From JADGRA01 sp035622755 (GTDB taxonomy: Bacteria > Myxococcota > Myxococcia > Myxococcales > Myxococcaceae), in contig DASPUU010000132.1 of NCBI GenBank assembly GCA_035622755.1, positions 1 through 11,955 of the forward strand: a stretch of 11,955 nt of DNA. The letters run 5' to 3'. Both the position numbers and the translations under genes were made by a program. How positions within the stretch are numbered: the stretch's first letter is position 1; each line of letters starts with the position of its first letter. Below the pieces are notes generated by a model, which made no database searches, was not told the origin of the DNA, and saw only the letters and a list, made by a program, of their open reading frames with translations. Shown one piece after another: positions 1-6,654 of this stretch.

Positions 1-106
1 CTCGACAGACCGGCCTGGACGAGCTCCGTCGGCGAGCAGGGCATGGGGCTGAGCCGCCAGCGGGCCCTCCTCCGCGCGGGCGCCGTGGCATGCTCCCTCC
101 CTGGCC
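1..106. other. Window edge, upstream of the first gene; no supported gene
   Basis: No complete gene can be supported here. On the minus strand an ATG at 44-42 opens a frame to the window edge (Met-Pro-Cys-Ser-Pro-Thr-Glu-Leu-Val-Gln...). It could be the first 14 codons of a divergent gene, but a GGAGGAGG stretch lies too far upstream to decide it. The plus-strand frame of the next gene is closed by a TGA at 50-52, so that gene must begin between 53 and 107. I see no convincing promoter. Confidence 0.3.
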
Positions 107-1177
107 ATGCGCGTCCCCCCACCCGATTTCGAGGCCCAGGCCCTCCGCACCGCGCCGGACGCCCGCTTCGCCCCGGCGCCCGCCGACGGCGTCCTCCCCG
201 AGGGCTTCTACTCGACCACCAATCTTCCCACCTGGGTGAAGTCGGAGGGTCGCTGGGCGATGCCCCGGGAGCCCCGGATGGACGCCTGCGTCATCCGCGC
301 GCCCGACGGCGAGCTCTGGGCACGCGAGATGCGGCGGGTGCGGCTCGGCGACCCGGTGGCGCTCGGGCTCCAGGAGGACGGCAGCGAGGGCATCCTGGTC
401 AAGCAGGGGCTCTTCGACCCGGCGAGCGACGCCTCGTTCAAGTTCATGGCCAGCGACGTGAGCCGGGAGAAGCCCACCGATTACGAGCAGATCGCCCGGC
501 TCCTCCTCGCCGAGAAGGCCCGCGGCGGCCACGTGCTCTGGGTCACCGGACCGGCCCTGGTCCACGCCCGGGCGCGCGAGGACCTGGCCTGGTTCGTGGC
601 CAACGGCTTCGTCGGAGCGCTGCTCGCCGGAAACGCCGTGGCCGTGCACGACATCGAGGCCAGCCTCTACGGGACGACCCTGGGGATGAGCCACGCCGGC
701 GAGACGATGCCCCTCGGCCACGGGGCCCACCTGCGCGCCATCAACCGCATCCGCGCCGCCGGCGGGATCGCCCCGGCCGTCCACCAGGGCATCCTCCGCG
801 ACGGCGTGATGCACGCCTGTGTCGTCCACCAGACACCCTTCGTCCTGTGCGGGAGCATCCGCGACGACGGGCCGCTTCCCGAGGTCGTCCCCGACGTGCT
901 CGATGCCCAGGACGCGATGCGGCCGCACGCCGCCCGCGGGACGGCGGCGGTGTTCATCGCCACCGCCCTCCACGCCATCGCCGTGGGAAACATGCTCCCG
1001 TCCTTCGTGGTGGACCCCGACGGCTGGCTCCGCCCGCTTCCCGTGGTCTGCGTCGACGCCTCGGAATTCGTGGTCAGCAAGCTCCGCGACCGGGGCACCC
1101 ACCAGGCCTTCGGGGTGGTGACCAATGCCCAGGATTTCCTGCGCCTCCTCCGGCTCGCAGTGCAGGCGGTGGCCTGA
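107..1177 (+). CDS. TIGR00300 / LOR-SDH-type protein, probable ornithine cyclodeaminase family, short form
   Basis: This 356-residue protein belongs to the LOR/SDH bifunctional-enzyme conserved family (TIGR00300). From memory it aligns with the C-terminal two thirds of Methanococcus MJ1480, and with the C-terminal domain of cyanobacterial ArgZ/AgrE, where an NAD-dependent domain deaminates and cyclises ornithine to proline. Visible family blocks are GFYSTTN near residue 33, FMASDVSREKP near 105, a glycine-rich GNAVAVHDIE near 175, GSIRDDGPLPEVV near 248, HAIAVGNMLPSFV near 286 and KLRDRGTHQAFG near 325. The usual N-terminal domain (about 90 residues in MJ1480) is missing: only about 28 poorly conserved residues precede the first block, and an in-frame stop at 50-52 rules out a longer start. 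ATG 107 is the first in-frame ATG; its ribosome-binding site is weak. Substrate specificity (ornithine or another amino acid) is inferred from family only. A 125-bp gap separates it from the next gene. Confidence 0.85.
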   Translation: MRVPPPDFEAQALRTAPDARFAPAPADGVLPEGFYSTTNLPTWVKSEGRWAMPREPRMDACVIRAPDGELWAREMRRVRLGDPVALGLQEDGSEGILVKQGLFDPASDASFKFMASDVSREKPTDYEQIARLLLAEKARGGHVLWVTGPALVHARAREDLAWFVANGFVGALLAGNAVAVHDIEASLYGTTLGMSHAGETMPLGHGAHLRAINRIRAAGGIAPAVHQGILRDGVMHACVVHQTPFVLCGSIRDDGPLPEVVPDVLDAQDAMRPHAARGTAAVFIATALHAIAVGNMLPSFVVDPDGWLRPLPVVCVDASEFVVSKLRDRGTHQAFGVVTNAQDFLRLLRLAVQAVA

Positions 1178-1302
1178 GGGGAGTCGTCTCTGACCGGCCC
1201 CGCGCCGCCGCCCGAGGGACATCGGGACTGGACATCGGCCGTCCAGGTGACCGAGTCTCCCTCGCGAAAGCCCGGCGCGCCCGCGGGGATGGATCTGAGG
1301 CC
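1178..1302 (+). other. Intergenic spacer before the J-domain gene
   Basis: This is a 125-bp GC-rich spacer without a clear terminator or promoter. The frame of the downstream gene stays open through it, but it has no ATG or GTG in that frame until 1303 and codes for an Arg/Ala/Pro-rich string typical of non-coding high-GC sequence. It ends with GGGGATGG about 11 nt before the GTG at 1303, the only plausible ribosome-binding sequence. Confidence 0.5.
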
Positions 1303-3549
1303 GTGCAGCAGATCTTCGTTCGTGACGGAGAGGGGAAGGTCTACGGGCCACTGGAGCCGGTGACCGTGGAGCTCCTCATCGACGGGGGGGTGCTCAACGG
1401 CCGGCTCCAGGTGTCCACCGATGGCATCCAGTACGCGGACCCAGCCCGGTACCCCAACCTCCGCGACTACTTCCCTCGCCATCTCTGGGGGGACACGGGG
1501 AACGGGGCCGCCCCCACGGTGTCGCCGGCGCCGCCGCCCGCCGCGGCCGCCGCTGCCCCCGGCCCAATGCCCAAGGTGACCGCGTCGGTGCCCACGCCGG
1601 TCCGCACCCCCGTGGTGGGGACGGCGCGCTCCTCGAGCCCCACCGGCAGCAACCCCGTCCCCTCCATACCGCCGGTCTCACCTCCGGCTCCCAAGAAGAC
1701 GCCCACCGGGAGCTTCAACATGGCGCCCCCCCGGCCGACGCCGGCTGCCGGCTCGCCGGCCGTCGCCGAGCCGCGCTTCACCGACGGGACCCCCGGCCGC
1801 ACCACCTCCACGTCGCCGACTCCGGCGGGCGGTATGCCCGTGCCGCCCCGGACCACCACGCCGCGGTCCTCCCCGCCCGCCGCACCGGGCGTCGCCTTCA
1901 CCGTCGCCTCGGGAGACCTGGCGGAGATCAGCGCCATCCGCGTCTACGTCCAGGCCGCGGAGACCAACGTCACCGGTCTGTTCACCTTCCAGCTCGCCGA
2001 CCGGGCCATCCTCGTTCACTTCCGGAAGGGCAATCCCGAGTTCGCCGATTCCACGCATCCGGAGGATGCCCTCGAGCCGTACCTCATCCAGGCCGGCCTG
2101 GTGACCCCCGAGCAGGTCAAGGTCGCCGAGAAGGAGAAGGGACGCTTCGGCGGCGAGGTGCTGGCCACCCTCTTCGCCCTGGGGCTGGTCAATCCGGGGC
2201 TGGTCTTTCCCGCCCTCACCCAGCGAGCGGCCGCGCTCGTGCTCCGCGCCTTCCTCGCCCCGTCGGGGCTCTTCCAGTACCAGGCCATCGATCTTCCCAC
2301 GAGCAAGAGCCTCCCCCTCGGGAACCGCTGGGCCTTCCTGGCCGACGTGCTGCGGCGCTTTCCGATCAACGATCTCAAGCGGCGGATGATGGACGTGCGC
2401 CAGCGGCCGCTGGTGCGGCGCGGAGACGGCAATACGCTCCCCGACCTGCGCTTCACCGCCCAGGAGCTGCGGGTGCTCGGCTACTTCGACGGCACCAAGT
2501 CCCTGGCGCTGCTCGCCCAGACCCACGCCGGCGAGATGGAGGTCATCCTCCGCCTGGCCGTCCTGCTCCGCGAGCTGGACGCCCTGTCCTTTCCGGACGT
2601 GGAGCTCAAGGGTGGGGCCGCTCCCACCGGGGAGCATCCCGTCGTTCCGCCACCCGCTCCGGTCCCTCCCCCGCCGCCGAGCGCCGCCGCGCCGCGCCCG
2701 GTGGGGACGGCCTCGGTGCCTCCCCGCTCCGCCCCCACGCCTCCGCCGGTGGCCGCGCCGCGCGCCGTCTCCTCCACGTCGCCCACGCCCCCCACGCCCA
2801 CGCCAGCGCCGGCCGGGGCCCCGCGCACCGTCCTCGCCGGACCCACGCCCATCCCCGGCACTCCGGTCGACTACGACGCCGAGATCCGCGCCCTGCGAAG
2901 CCGGCTGGAGAAGGGCAAGGCGCTCAACCACTTCCAGCTCCTCGGCCTCACCGACAAGGCGGATGCCGCCGCGGTCAAGGCGGCATACTTCAAGCTCGCC
3001 AAGCTGTACCACCCGGACACGGTTCCGCCCGGCGCTCCGGTCGAGCTGGCCGAGCTCAAGGCCCAGGTCTTCGCCATGGTCGGGGAGGCCTCGCGGGTGC
3101 TCGGGGACGACCAGTCCCGCGCCGACTACCTCGAGTCGCTCAAGGCGGGCGGCGGCAGCCAGGTCGACGTGCGGCAGGTGCTCGCCGCCGAGGAGACGTT
3201 CCACAAGGGGGTGGCGATGATCAAAGCGCGCCGCTTCCCGGAGGCAGTCAAGGCGCTCGACGACTCCATCACCCTCAACCCGCGCGAGGGGGAGTTCTAC
3301 GCCTGGCGGGGCTACGCCCGCTTCTTCACCACCCCGGACAAGAAGGTGGCCATGGTCGACGCGATGCGCGACCTGCACCATGCCCTCAAGCTCAACGAGC
3401 GGTGCGCCCCGGCGCACTACCTCATCGGGCAGCTCCACAAGCTCACCGGCGACAACATGCTCGCCCTCAAGCACTTCAAGAAGTGCGTCCAGCTGGACCA
3501 GGGGCACGTCGACGCCCAGCGGGAGATCCGCCTTCTCACCGGGCGGTGA
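1303..3549 (+). CDS. GYF-like / DUF4388 (PATAN) / J-domain / TPR multidomain protein
   Basis: The predicted protein has 748 residues starting at GTG 1303. Residues 2-60 resemble a GYF_2 (DUF4339-type) module (IFVRDGEGKVYGPL, later a DPARYPNL segment). Residues about 65-203 are a Pro/Ala/Thr-rich linker. Residues about 204-432 match DUF4388/PATAN, a domain common in myxobacterial signalling proteins. A second Pro-rich linker spans about 434-525. A J-domain follows at about 542-608 with the diagnostic HPD at 570-572, so it could stimulate an Hsp70/DnaK ATPase. About 627-745 contain TPR-like helical repeats. No signal peptide or membrane helix is seen, so it is probably cytoplasmic. Such layouts are frequent in Myxococcota as scaffold or regulatory proteins; the specific partner is unknown. 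The start was chosen because the GYF-like module begins at once after GTG 1303 and the frame upstream has no conserved sequence. The gene ends 16 nt before the YhbY gene, so the two are probably cotranscribed. Confidence 0.85.
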   Translation: MQQIFVRDGEGKVYGPLEPVTVELLIDGGVLNGRLQVSTDGIQYADPARYPNLRDYFPRHLWGDTGNGAAPTVSPAPPPAAAAAAPGPMPKVTASVPTPVRTPVVGTARSSSPTGSNPVPSIPPVSPPAPKKTPTGSFNMAPPRPTPAAGSPAVAEPRFTDGTPGRTTSTSPTPAGGMPVPPRTTTPRSSPPAAPGVAFTVASGDLAEISAIRVYVQAAETNVTGLFTFQLADRAILVHFRKGNPEFADSTHPEDALEPYLIQAGLVTPEQVKVAEKEKGRFGGEVLATLFALGLVNPGLVFPALTQRAAALVLRAFLAPSGLFQYQAIDLPTSKSLPLGNRWAFLADVLRRFPINDLKRRMMDVRQRPLVRRGDGNTLPDLRFTAQELRVLGYFDGTKSLALLAQTHAGEMEVILRLAVLLRELDALSFPDVELKGGAAPTGEHPVVPPPAPVPPPPPSAAAPRPVGTASVPPRSAPTPPPVAAPRAVSSTSPTPPTPTPAPAGAPRTVLAGPTPIPGTPVDYDAEIRALRSRLEKGKALNHFQLLGLTDKADAAAVKAAYFKLAKLYHPDTVPPGAPVELAELKAQVFAMVGEASRVLGDDQSRADYLESLKAGGGSQVDVRQVLAAEETFHKGVAMIKARRFPEAVKALDDSITLNPREGEFYAWRGYARFFTTPDKKVAMVDAMRDLHHALKLNERCAPAHYLIGQLHKLTGDNMLALKHFKKCVQLDQGHVDAQREIRLLTGR

Positions 3550-3565
3550 GCGTGCCACGGCCGGC

Positions 3566-3856
3566 ATGGCTCTGAGCGGGAAGCAGCGCCGGACCCTGCG
3601 CGCCCTCGGCCATCACCTGCGCCCGGTCGTCCAGGTGGGCCACTCCGGCGTCACCGACGCCCTGGTGGCGGCGCTCGAGCAGGCCCTCCACGACCACGAG
3701 CTGGTCAAGGTGAAGGTGTCCGAGAACGCCCCCGGGACGCGGGCGGAGATCGCCTCGGCGCTCGCCGCGTCCACCGGATCCGAGGTCGCGCAGCTGCTCG
3801 GGCGGACGGCGCTCCTCTACCGGCCGAGGCCGGACGATCCGAAGATCGTCCTCTAG
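3566..3856 (+). CDS. yhbY: YhbY/CRM-domain ribosome assembly RNA-binding protein
   Basis: This 96-residue protein is one CRM domain and has the usual length for bacterial YhbY. YhbY associates with pre-50S particles and binds rRNA in the cytoplasm. Visible family features are the basic N-terminus (LSGKQRRTLRALGHHL, 3-18), the glycine loop VGHSGVTD (24-31) equivalent to the RNA-binding GxxG-type loop, the LVKVKVSE strand (46-53) and the C-terminal GRTALLYR strand (79-86). ATG 3566 gives exactly the conserved N-terminus; in-frame extension to 3380 would only read antisense or out-of-frame sequence of the J-domain gene. There is no clear ribosome-binding site, and the start lies 17 nt after the upstream stop, so translation is probably coupled. 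Loss of the central Lys seen in many homologues (Lys-x-Gly; here Val-Gly-His) is a minor variation. Confidence 0.92.
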   Translation: MALSGKQRRTLRALGHHLRPVVQVGHSGVTDALVAALEQALHDHELVKVKVSENAPGTRAEIASALAASTGSEVAQLLGRTALLYRPRPDDPKIVL

Positions 3857-3994
3857 CGTGGGCTGGCTCGGAGCGGCGAGCGAGACGCGCGGGCTCGCGC
3901 CCCTCTGCTCGTCCCGGCCTGGCGGTGCCAGTCCCCCCCGAGTGGCGGCGGCTGCGGTGGGTCCCTCCCCCCGCCGGGTCGGCCGCGGAGCCTC
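3857..3994. other. GC-rich non-coding spacer after yhbY
   Basis: This sequence lies between the yhbY stop and the palindrome array. It contains a short inverted repeat, GCGAGC (3876-3881) and GCTCGC (3893-3898), separated by 11 nt and without a T-tract. It might be a weak terminator stem, but that is not established. Small open frames here on both strands look like random high-GC sequence with no recognisable protein. Confidence 0.35.
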
Positions 3995-4152
3995 ATCAGG
4001 TCACCTGATTCGCCCATTTCGCGCCAACTTCGCGAAAGCACGGTGGTTCTTCGAGAATCGACGGAGTCAGGGGACCTGATTCCACGATTTTCGTCTACTC
4101 GCGCGAGATTGCTCGACTTTCGAGCGCTCGAGCGGAATCAGGGGACCTGATT
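3995..4152. repeat. Three-unit REP-like palindrome array, 71-bp period
   Basis: Three related palindromes occur: ATCAGG-TCA-CCTGATT (3995-4010), TCAGG-GGA-CCTGATT (4067-4081) and AATCAGG-GGA-CCTGATT (4136-4152). The third is a perfect 7-bp inverted repeat with a 3-nt spacer. The centres fall at 4002, 4073 and 4144, exactly 71 bp apart. The intervals carry further stems: TTTCGCG/CGCGAAA with a 7-nt loop (4017-4037) and TTCT/AGAA (4047-4057) in the first; the palindrome CTCGCGCGAG (4098-4107), GCTCGA/TCGAGC with a 3-nt loop (4111-4125) and the palindrome CGCTCGAGCG (4125-4134) in the second. The intervals are not clearly homologous in sequence. The array sits between converging genes and is AT-richer than its surroundings. 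It resembles a REP/BIME cluster, the kind mobilised by RAYT (REP-associated tyrosine) transposases; no transposase is present in the window. It may also act as a two-way terminator. Confidence 0.75.
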
Positions 4153-5841
4153 ACCCCCGCGCGCGGGCGGCCGGGGGCGCCGTTCACGAGCCGCAGCCAG
4201 GAGGGCGAGCGCCGCGAGCGTGAAGCTGCCGTCTCCCGCCGTGCTGCAGCCGCCGCTGCTCGACGCCGGGCTCGACGTGACGGTCACGGAGGCCGTCGCC
4301 GCCGAACCGGTCGAGTCGGTCACGCGGACCACGTCGGTCACCCCTCCCGTGGCTCCCGCGGTGTACACGCCAGCTGCCGTCACGGTTCCCCCCGACGCGT
4401 TGGTCGCGACGTCCCACCGGTACCCGGTGCCGCTTCCGCCCGAGGCCGTGAAGCTCTGGGTTCCCCCGGGGGCGACCGTGGCGCTGGACGGAGAGACGGC
4501 GAGCGGTGTCCCGACGGTCACCGTCGCGGTGGCGGAGCCCCCCAGCGAATCGGTGACCTGGACGGTGTCCGTCACCCCGCCGGTCGACCCCGCCGTGTAC
4601 GCGCCGGCCGGGCTCAGGGTTCCACCCGAGGCGTTCGTCACGAAGGCGAAGAGGTACCCCGAGCCGCTGCCGCCGGACGCGCTGAAGGTCTCGCTCTCTC
4701 CCGGACCCACGGCGGACGTCGAGGGGGAGAGGAGGACCAGGTCGTAGGCCTCGGCGCTGGAGAGAACGGGCGAGGAGGCCACCCAGACCGGACCACCCCC
4801 CGCGACGAGGACGGCTCCGGAGCGGAGGAGCGTCGCGACGTGCCCCTCCCGTGGCGTCGCCAGCGAATCGGTGGCGCTCCAGGTCCCCGCATCCGGGTCG
4901 TAGAGCTCCGCGCTGGCGAAATCGGCGGTGCGGTCCGTGCCTCCGGCGACCAGCACCTTGCCCGACGGAAGCAGCGTCGCCGTGTGGTACTCGCGTGCCG
5001 TCGCCAGCGAGCCCGTCGTCATCCACCGGCCCGACCCCGGCTCGTAGACCTCCGCGCTCGACGTATCCGTTCCGCCGTCGCCAAATCCACCTGCCACCAC
5101 CACCTCGCCCGAGGGGAGCAACGTCGCGGTGTGGTTGAAGCGGCCCTTGGTCATCGACCCGGTCTCGCTCCACATGCCCGTCGACGGGTCGTAGAGCAAC
5201 GTGACCAGCGCACCCGGGAGGTCGCCGCTGATCCCCCCTGCCACCAGGACCAGCCCCGATGGAAGGAGCGTCGCGGTGTGGCCGTCGCGCACGGACGGCA
5301 GCGAGCTGGTCAGGCTCCAGGTCCCGGTGGCCGGGTCGTAGAGCTCGGCGCTGGCCAGGGGCGAGGTCGACCCGTAACCGCCCGCCACCAGGACCTTGCC
5401 CGACGGAAGGAGCGTGGCCGTGTGCTCCTCCCGCAGGTCGGTCATCGAACCGGTGGCGCCCCATGTCCCGGTGGCCGGGTCGTAGAGCTCGGCAGTCTCG
5501 GTGACCCCGCCCGCCACCAGCACCTTGCCGGACGGGAGCAGAGTCGCCGTGTGCTCTCGACGCGACACGGACATCGAACCGGTGGCGGTCCACGTCCGGG
5601 TCGCGGGGTCGTAGAGCTCCGCGCTCGTGCCGTCGCCCGCGACGCCGGAACCGCCGGCAACCAGCACCTTCCCCGAGGGAAGCAGCGTGGCCGTGTGGTA
5701 GAAGCGGCCCGTCGTCATGCTGCCCACGCTCGTCCAGAGCGGGTCCGGCGGCGCAGCGCCAGATTCCTTCGAGCGCGGCCAGCTGAACGCTGCACCGACG
5801 GCCGACACGACGAGGAGCACGCCCAGGAGACGTCCAGTCAT
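4138..5841 (-). CDS. Secreted seven-kelch-repeat protein with two Ig-like repeats and a MYXO-CTERM-type tail
   Basis: This 567-residue protein begins with a signal peptide (hydrophobic residues 5-19). Seven kelch repeats follow (about 42-367), each with an H-T/V-ATLL-x-SG-x-VLVAGG core and, in six, an A/L-E-x-Y-D/E-P..W segment. The seventh lacks its last W strand, while an LWTSVGS segment (35-41) precedes the first, so the ring probably closes as a seven-bladed propeller with the N-terminal strand completing blade seven. Two similar Ig-like repeats lie at about 369-443 and 446-522 (SGGSG.GY, NASGGT, AG.YTAG, GGVTD). The C-terminus has Gly-Gly-Cys532-Ser, a hydrophobic stretch (540-552) and an Arg cluster, fitting the MYXO-CTERM sorting signal processed by myxosortase for outer-membrane/surface anchoring. 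The last codons (Asn-Gln-Val-Pro-stop) are read from a REP-like palindrome. A GGGGGTGGG lies before the ATG. It is 72 bp downstream of the acyltransferase gene, so readthrough or its own promoter is possible. Ligand unknown. Confidence 0.88.
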   Translation of the reverse strand: MTGRLLGVLLVVSAVGAAFSWPRSKESGAAPPDPLWTSVGSMTTGRFYHTATLLPSGKVLVAGGSGVAGDGTSAELYDPATRTWTATGSMSVSRREHTATLLPSGKVLVAGGVTETAELYDPATGTWGATGSMTDLREEHTATLLPSGKVLVAGGYGSTSPLASAELYDPATGTWSLTSSLPSVRDGHTATLLPSGLVLVAGGISGDLPGALVTLLYDPSTGMWSETGSMTKGRFNHTATLLPSGEVVVAGGFGDGGTDTSSAEVYEPGSGRWMTTGSLATAREYHTATLLPSGKVLVAGGTDRTADFASAELYDPDAGTWSATDSLATPREGHVATLLRSGAVLVAGGGPVWVASSPVLSSAEAYDLVLLSPSTSAVGPGESETFSASGGSGSGYLFAFVTNASGGTLSPAGAYTAGSTGGVTDTVQVTDSLGGSATATVTVGTPLAVSPSSATVAPGGTQSFTASGGSGTGYRWDVATNASGGTVTAAGVYTAGATGGVTDVVRVTDSTGSAATASVTVTSSPASSSGGCSTAGDGSFTLAALALLAAARERRPRPPARGGNQVP

Positions 5842-5913
5842 CGCCCACCCCCGCCGGCACGAAACCCCCCGGCTCCCTGGAGGGCAAACGCCGGATCCAG
5901 GGGTGTCGATGCC
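5842..5913 (-). other. Spacer between acyltransferase and kelch genes
   Basis: This 72-bp spacer is the longest gap in the minus-strand gene series. Read on the minus strand it holds a small stem, CCCT-cc-AGGG, followed by a G-rich stretch ending in the GGGGGTGGG ribosome-binding site of the kelch gene. No convincing -35/-10 pair is seen. It marks the likely end of the carotenoid operon or an internal attenuation point. Confidence 0.35.
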
Positions 5914-6654
5914 TCACACTCGCCGTGCGAGGTAAAGCGCCTGCACCTGGACCGCCAGCGCGTCGGCGTCCGCAGCATGCGGGGGCATCAGCGGCTCGAG
6001 CACCGTCACCTTCACCTGCGCCCGGGGCGCCATCCACGGCCCGTCCCCGTCCAGCAGCTCCCGCGTTCCCTCGATGAGCACCGGGACGATGGGGACGTGC
6101 TCCTCCACCGCCAGGAGGAACGCGCCCGGCCGGAAGGACAGCATCCGGTCCCGCGGTCCGTAGGTCGCCTCGGGAAAGAAGAACACCGCCACCCCGCGGT
6201 GCAGCCAGCCGCGGCAATCCTCGAGCATCGCCCGGGTGGAGTGCGGCCGCCCCCGGTCGAGCGGCACGTGGCGGATCCAGCTCATCATCCAGCCCAGCAG
6301 CGGCACCCGGAACAGCGACCGCTTGCTGACGAACTTGAAGGAGCGAAAAAGCGCCATCGCCGCCACGATGTCCGCCATCGACTGGTGGTTGGCCACCAGC
6401 ACCGCCGGACCCGGAGGAACGCGCTGCCGCCCCTCGACGTGCAGGCGCCAGAACGGGTTCAGGTGCAGGTAGCCCACGCACCAGCGACAGACGAAGGCAT
6501 GGAGCAGCCTGCGGTCCGGGTCCACGGCCCAGCTGGCGACGAGGAGGAGGAATCCGATGGCCACGCACAACGGCGCGGTGACCGCCACGAACAGCGCGAA
6601 GACCAGGGTGATGGCGACGCTCGCTGGGTCAGGACCCCCTCCCGCCCGGGTCAT
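5914..6654 (-). CDS. PlsC-type 1-acylglycerol-3-phosphate acyltransferase family protein
   Basis: This 246-residue membrane-associated acyltransferase has an N-terminal hydrophobic segment (about 12-44), then the PlsC domain: motif I NHQSMAD (89-95, catalytic His90 and Asp95), motif II HVPLDRGR (129-136), motif III FFPEAT (159-164) where Ala replaces the usual Gly of FPEGT, and motif IV IVPVLIEGT (189-197). The family transfers an acyl chain from acyl-CoA or acyl-ACP to lysophosphatidate or other hydroxyl acceptors. Its ATG (6654-6652) directly adjoins the TAG of the short-chain dehydrogenase (6657-6655) with no spacer, and GGGAAG lies just upstream, so translation is probably coupled. Its place at the end of a carotenoid operon allows either a lipid-synthesis role or acylation of a carotenoid glycoside. 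It is distinct from the other acyltransferase at 8326-9015. Confidence 0.9.
   Translation of the reverse strand: MTRAGGGPDPASVAITLVFALFVAVTAPLCVAIGFLLLVASWAVDPDRRLLHAFVCRWCVGYLHLNPFWRLHVEGRQRVPPGPAVLVANHQSMADIVAAMALFRSFKFVSKRSLFRVPLLGWMMSWIRHVPLDRGRPHSTRAMLEDCRGWLHRGVAVFFFPEATYGPRDRMLSFRPGAFLLAVEEHVPIVPVLIEGTRELLDGDGPWMAPRAQVKVTVLEPLMPPHAADADALAVQVQALYLARRV

Noticed and set aside
43..1302. Plus-strand reading frame fused to the J-domain gene, which would give a 1168-residue protein
   Set aside because: The part before 1303 overlaps the well-conserved TIGR00300 gene in another frame and codes for an Arg/Pro/Gly-rich string without homology; the domain content begins after GTG 1303.
1678..3567. 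Long minus-strand open frame (629 codons)
   Set aside because: It is antisense to the J-domain protein gene; no domain or motif can be seen, and the length is explained by GC content.
3995..4081. Operator sites for a regulator of the flanking genes
   Set aside because: They lie at the 3' ends of converging genes (yhbY and kelch), not near any promoter; a terminator or repeat role fits better.
3995..4152. CRISPR array or attC-like recombination sites
   Set aside because: There are only three short palindromic units. The 71-bp period leaves intervals that are themselves structured, there are no cas genes or integrase, and units 1 and 2 are imperfect.
4220..4747. Plus-strand frame of 175 codons with repeated Pro/Val segments
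   Set aside because: The repeats are the antisense image of the two Ig-like repeats of the kelch protein.
4184..6568. Minus-strand frame running through the kelch and acyltransferase genes in a shifted frame
   Set aside because: It is a shadow frame with Arg/Gly/His-rich translation; both real genes are in other frames with intact motifs.
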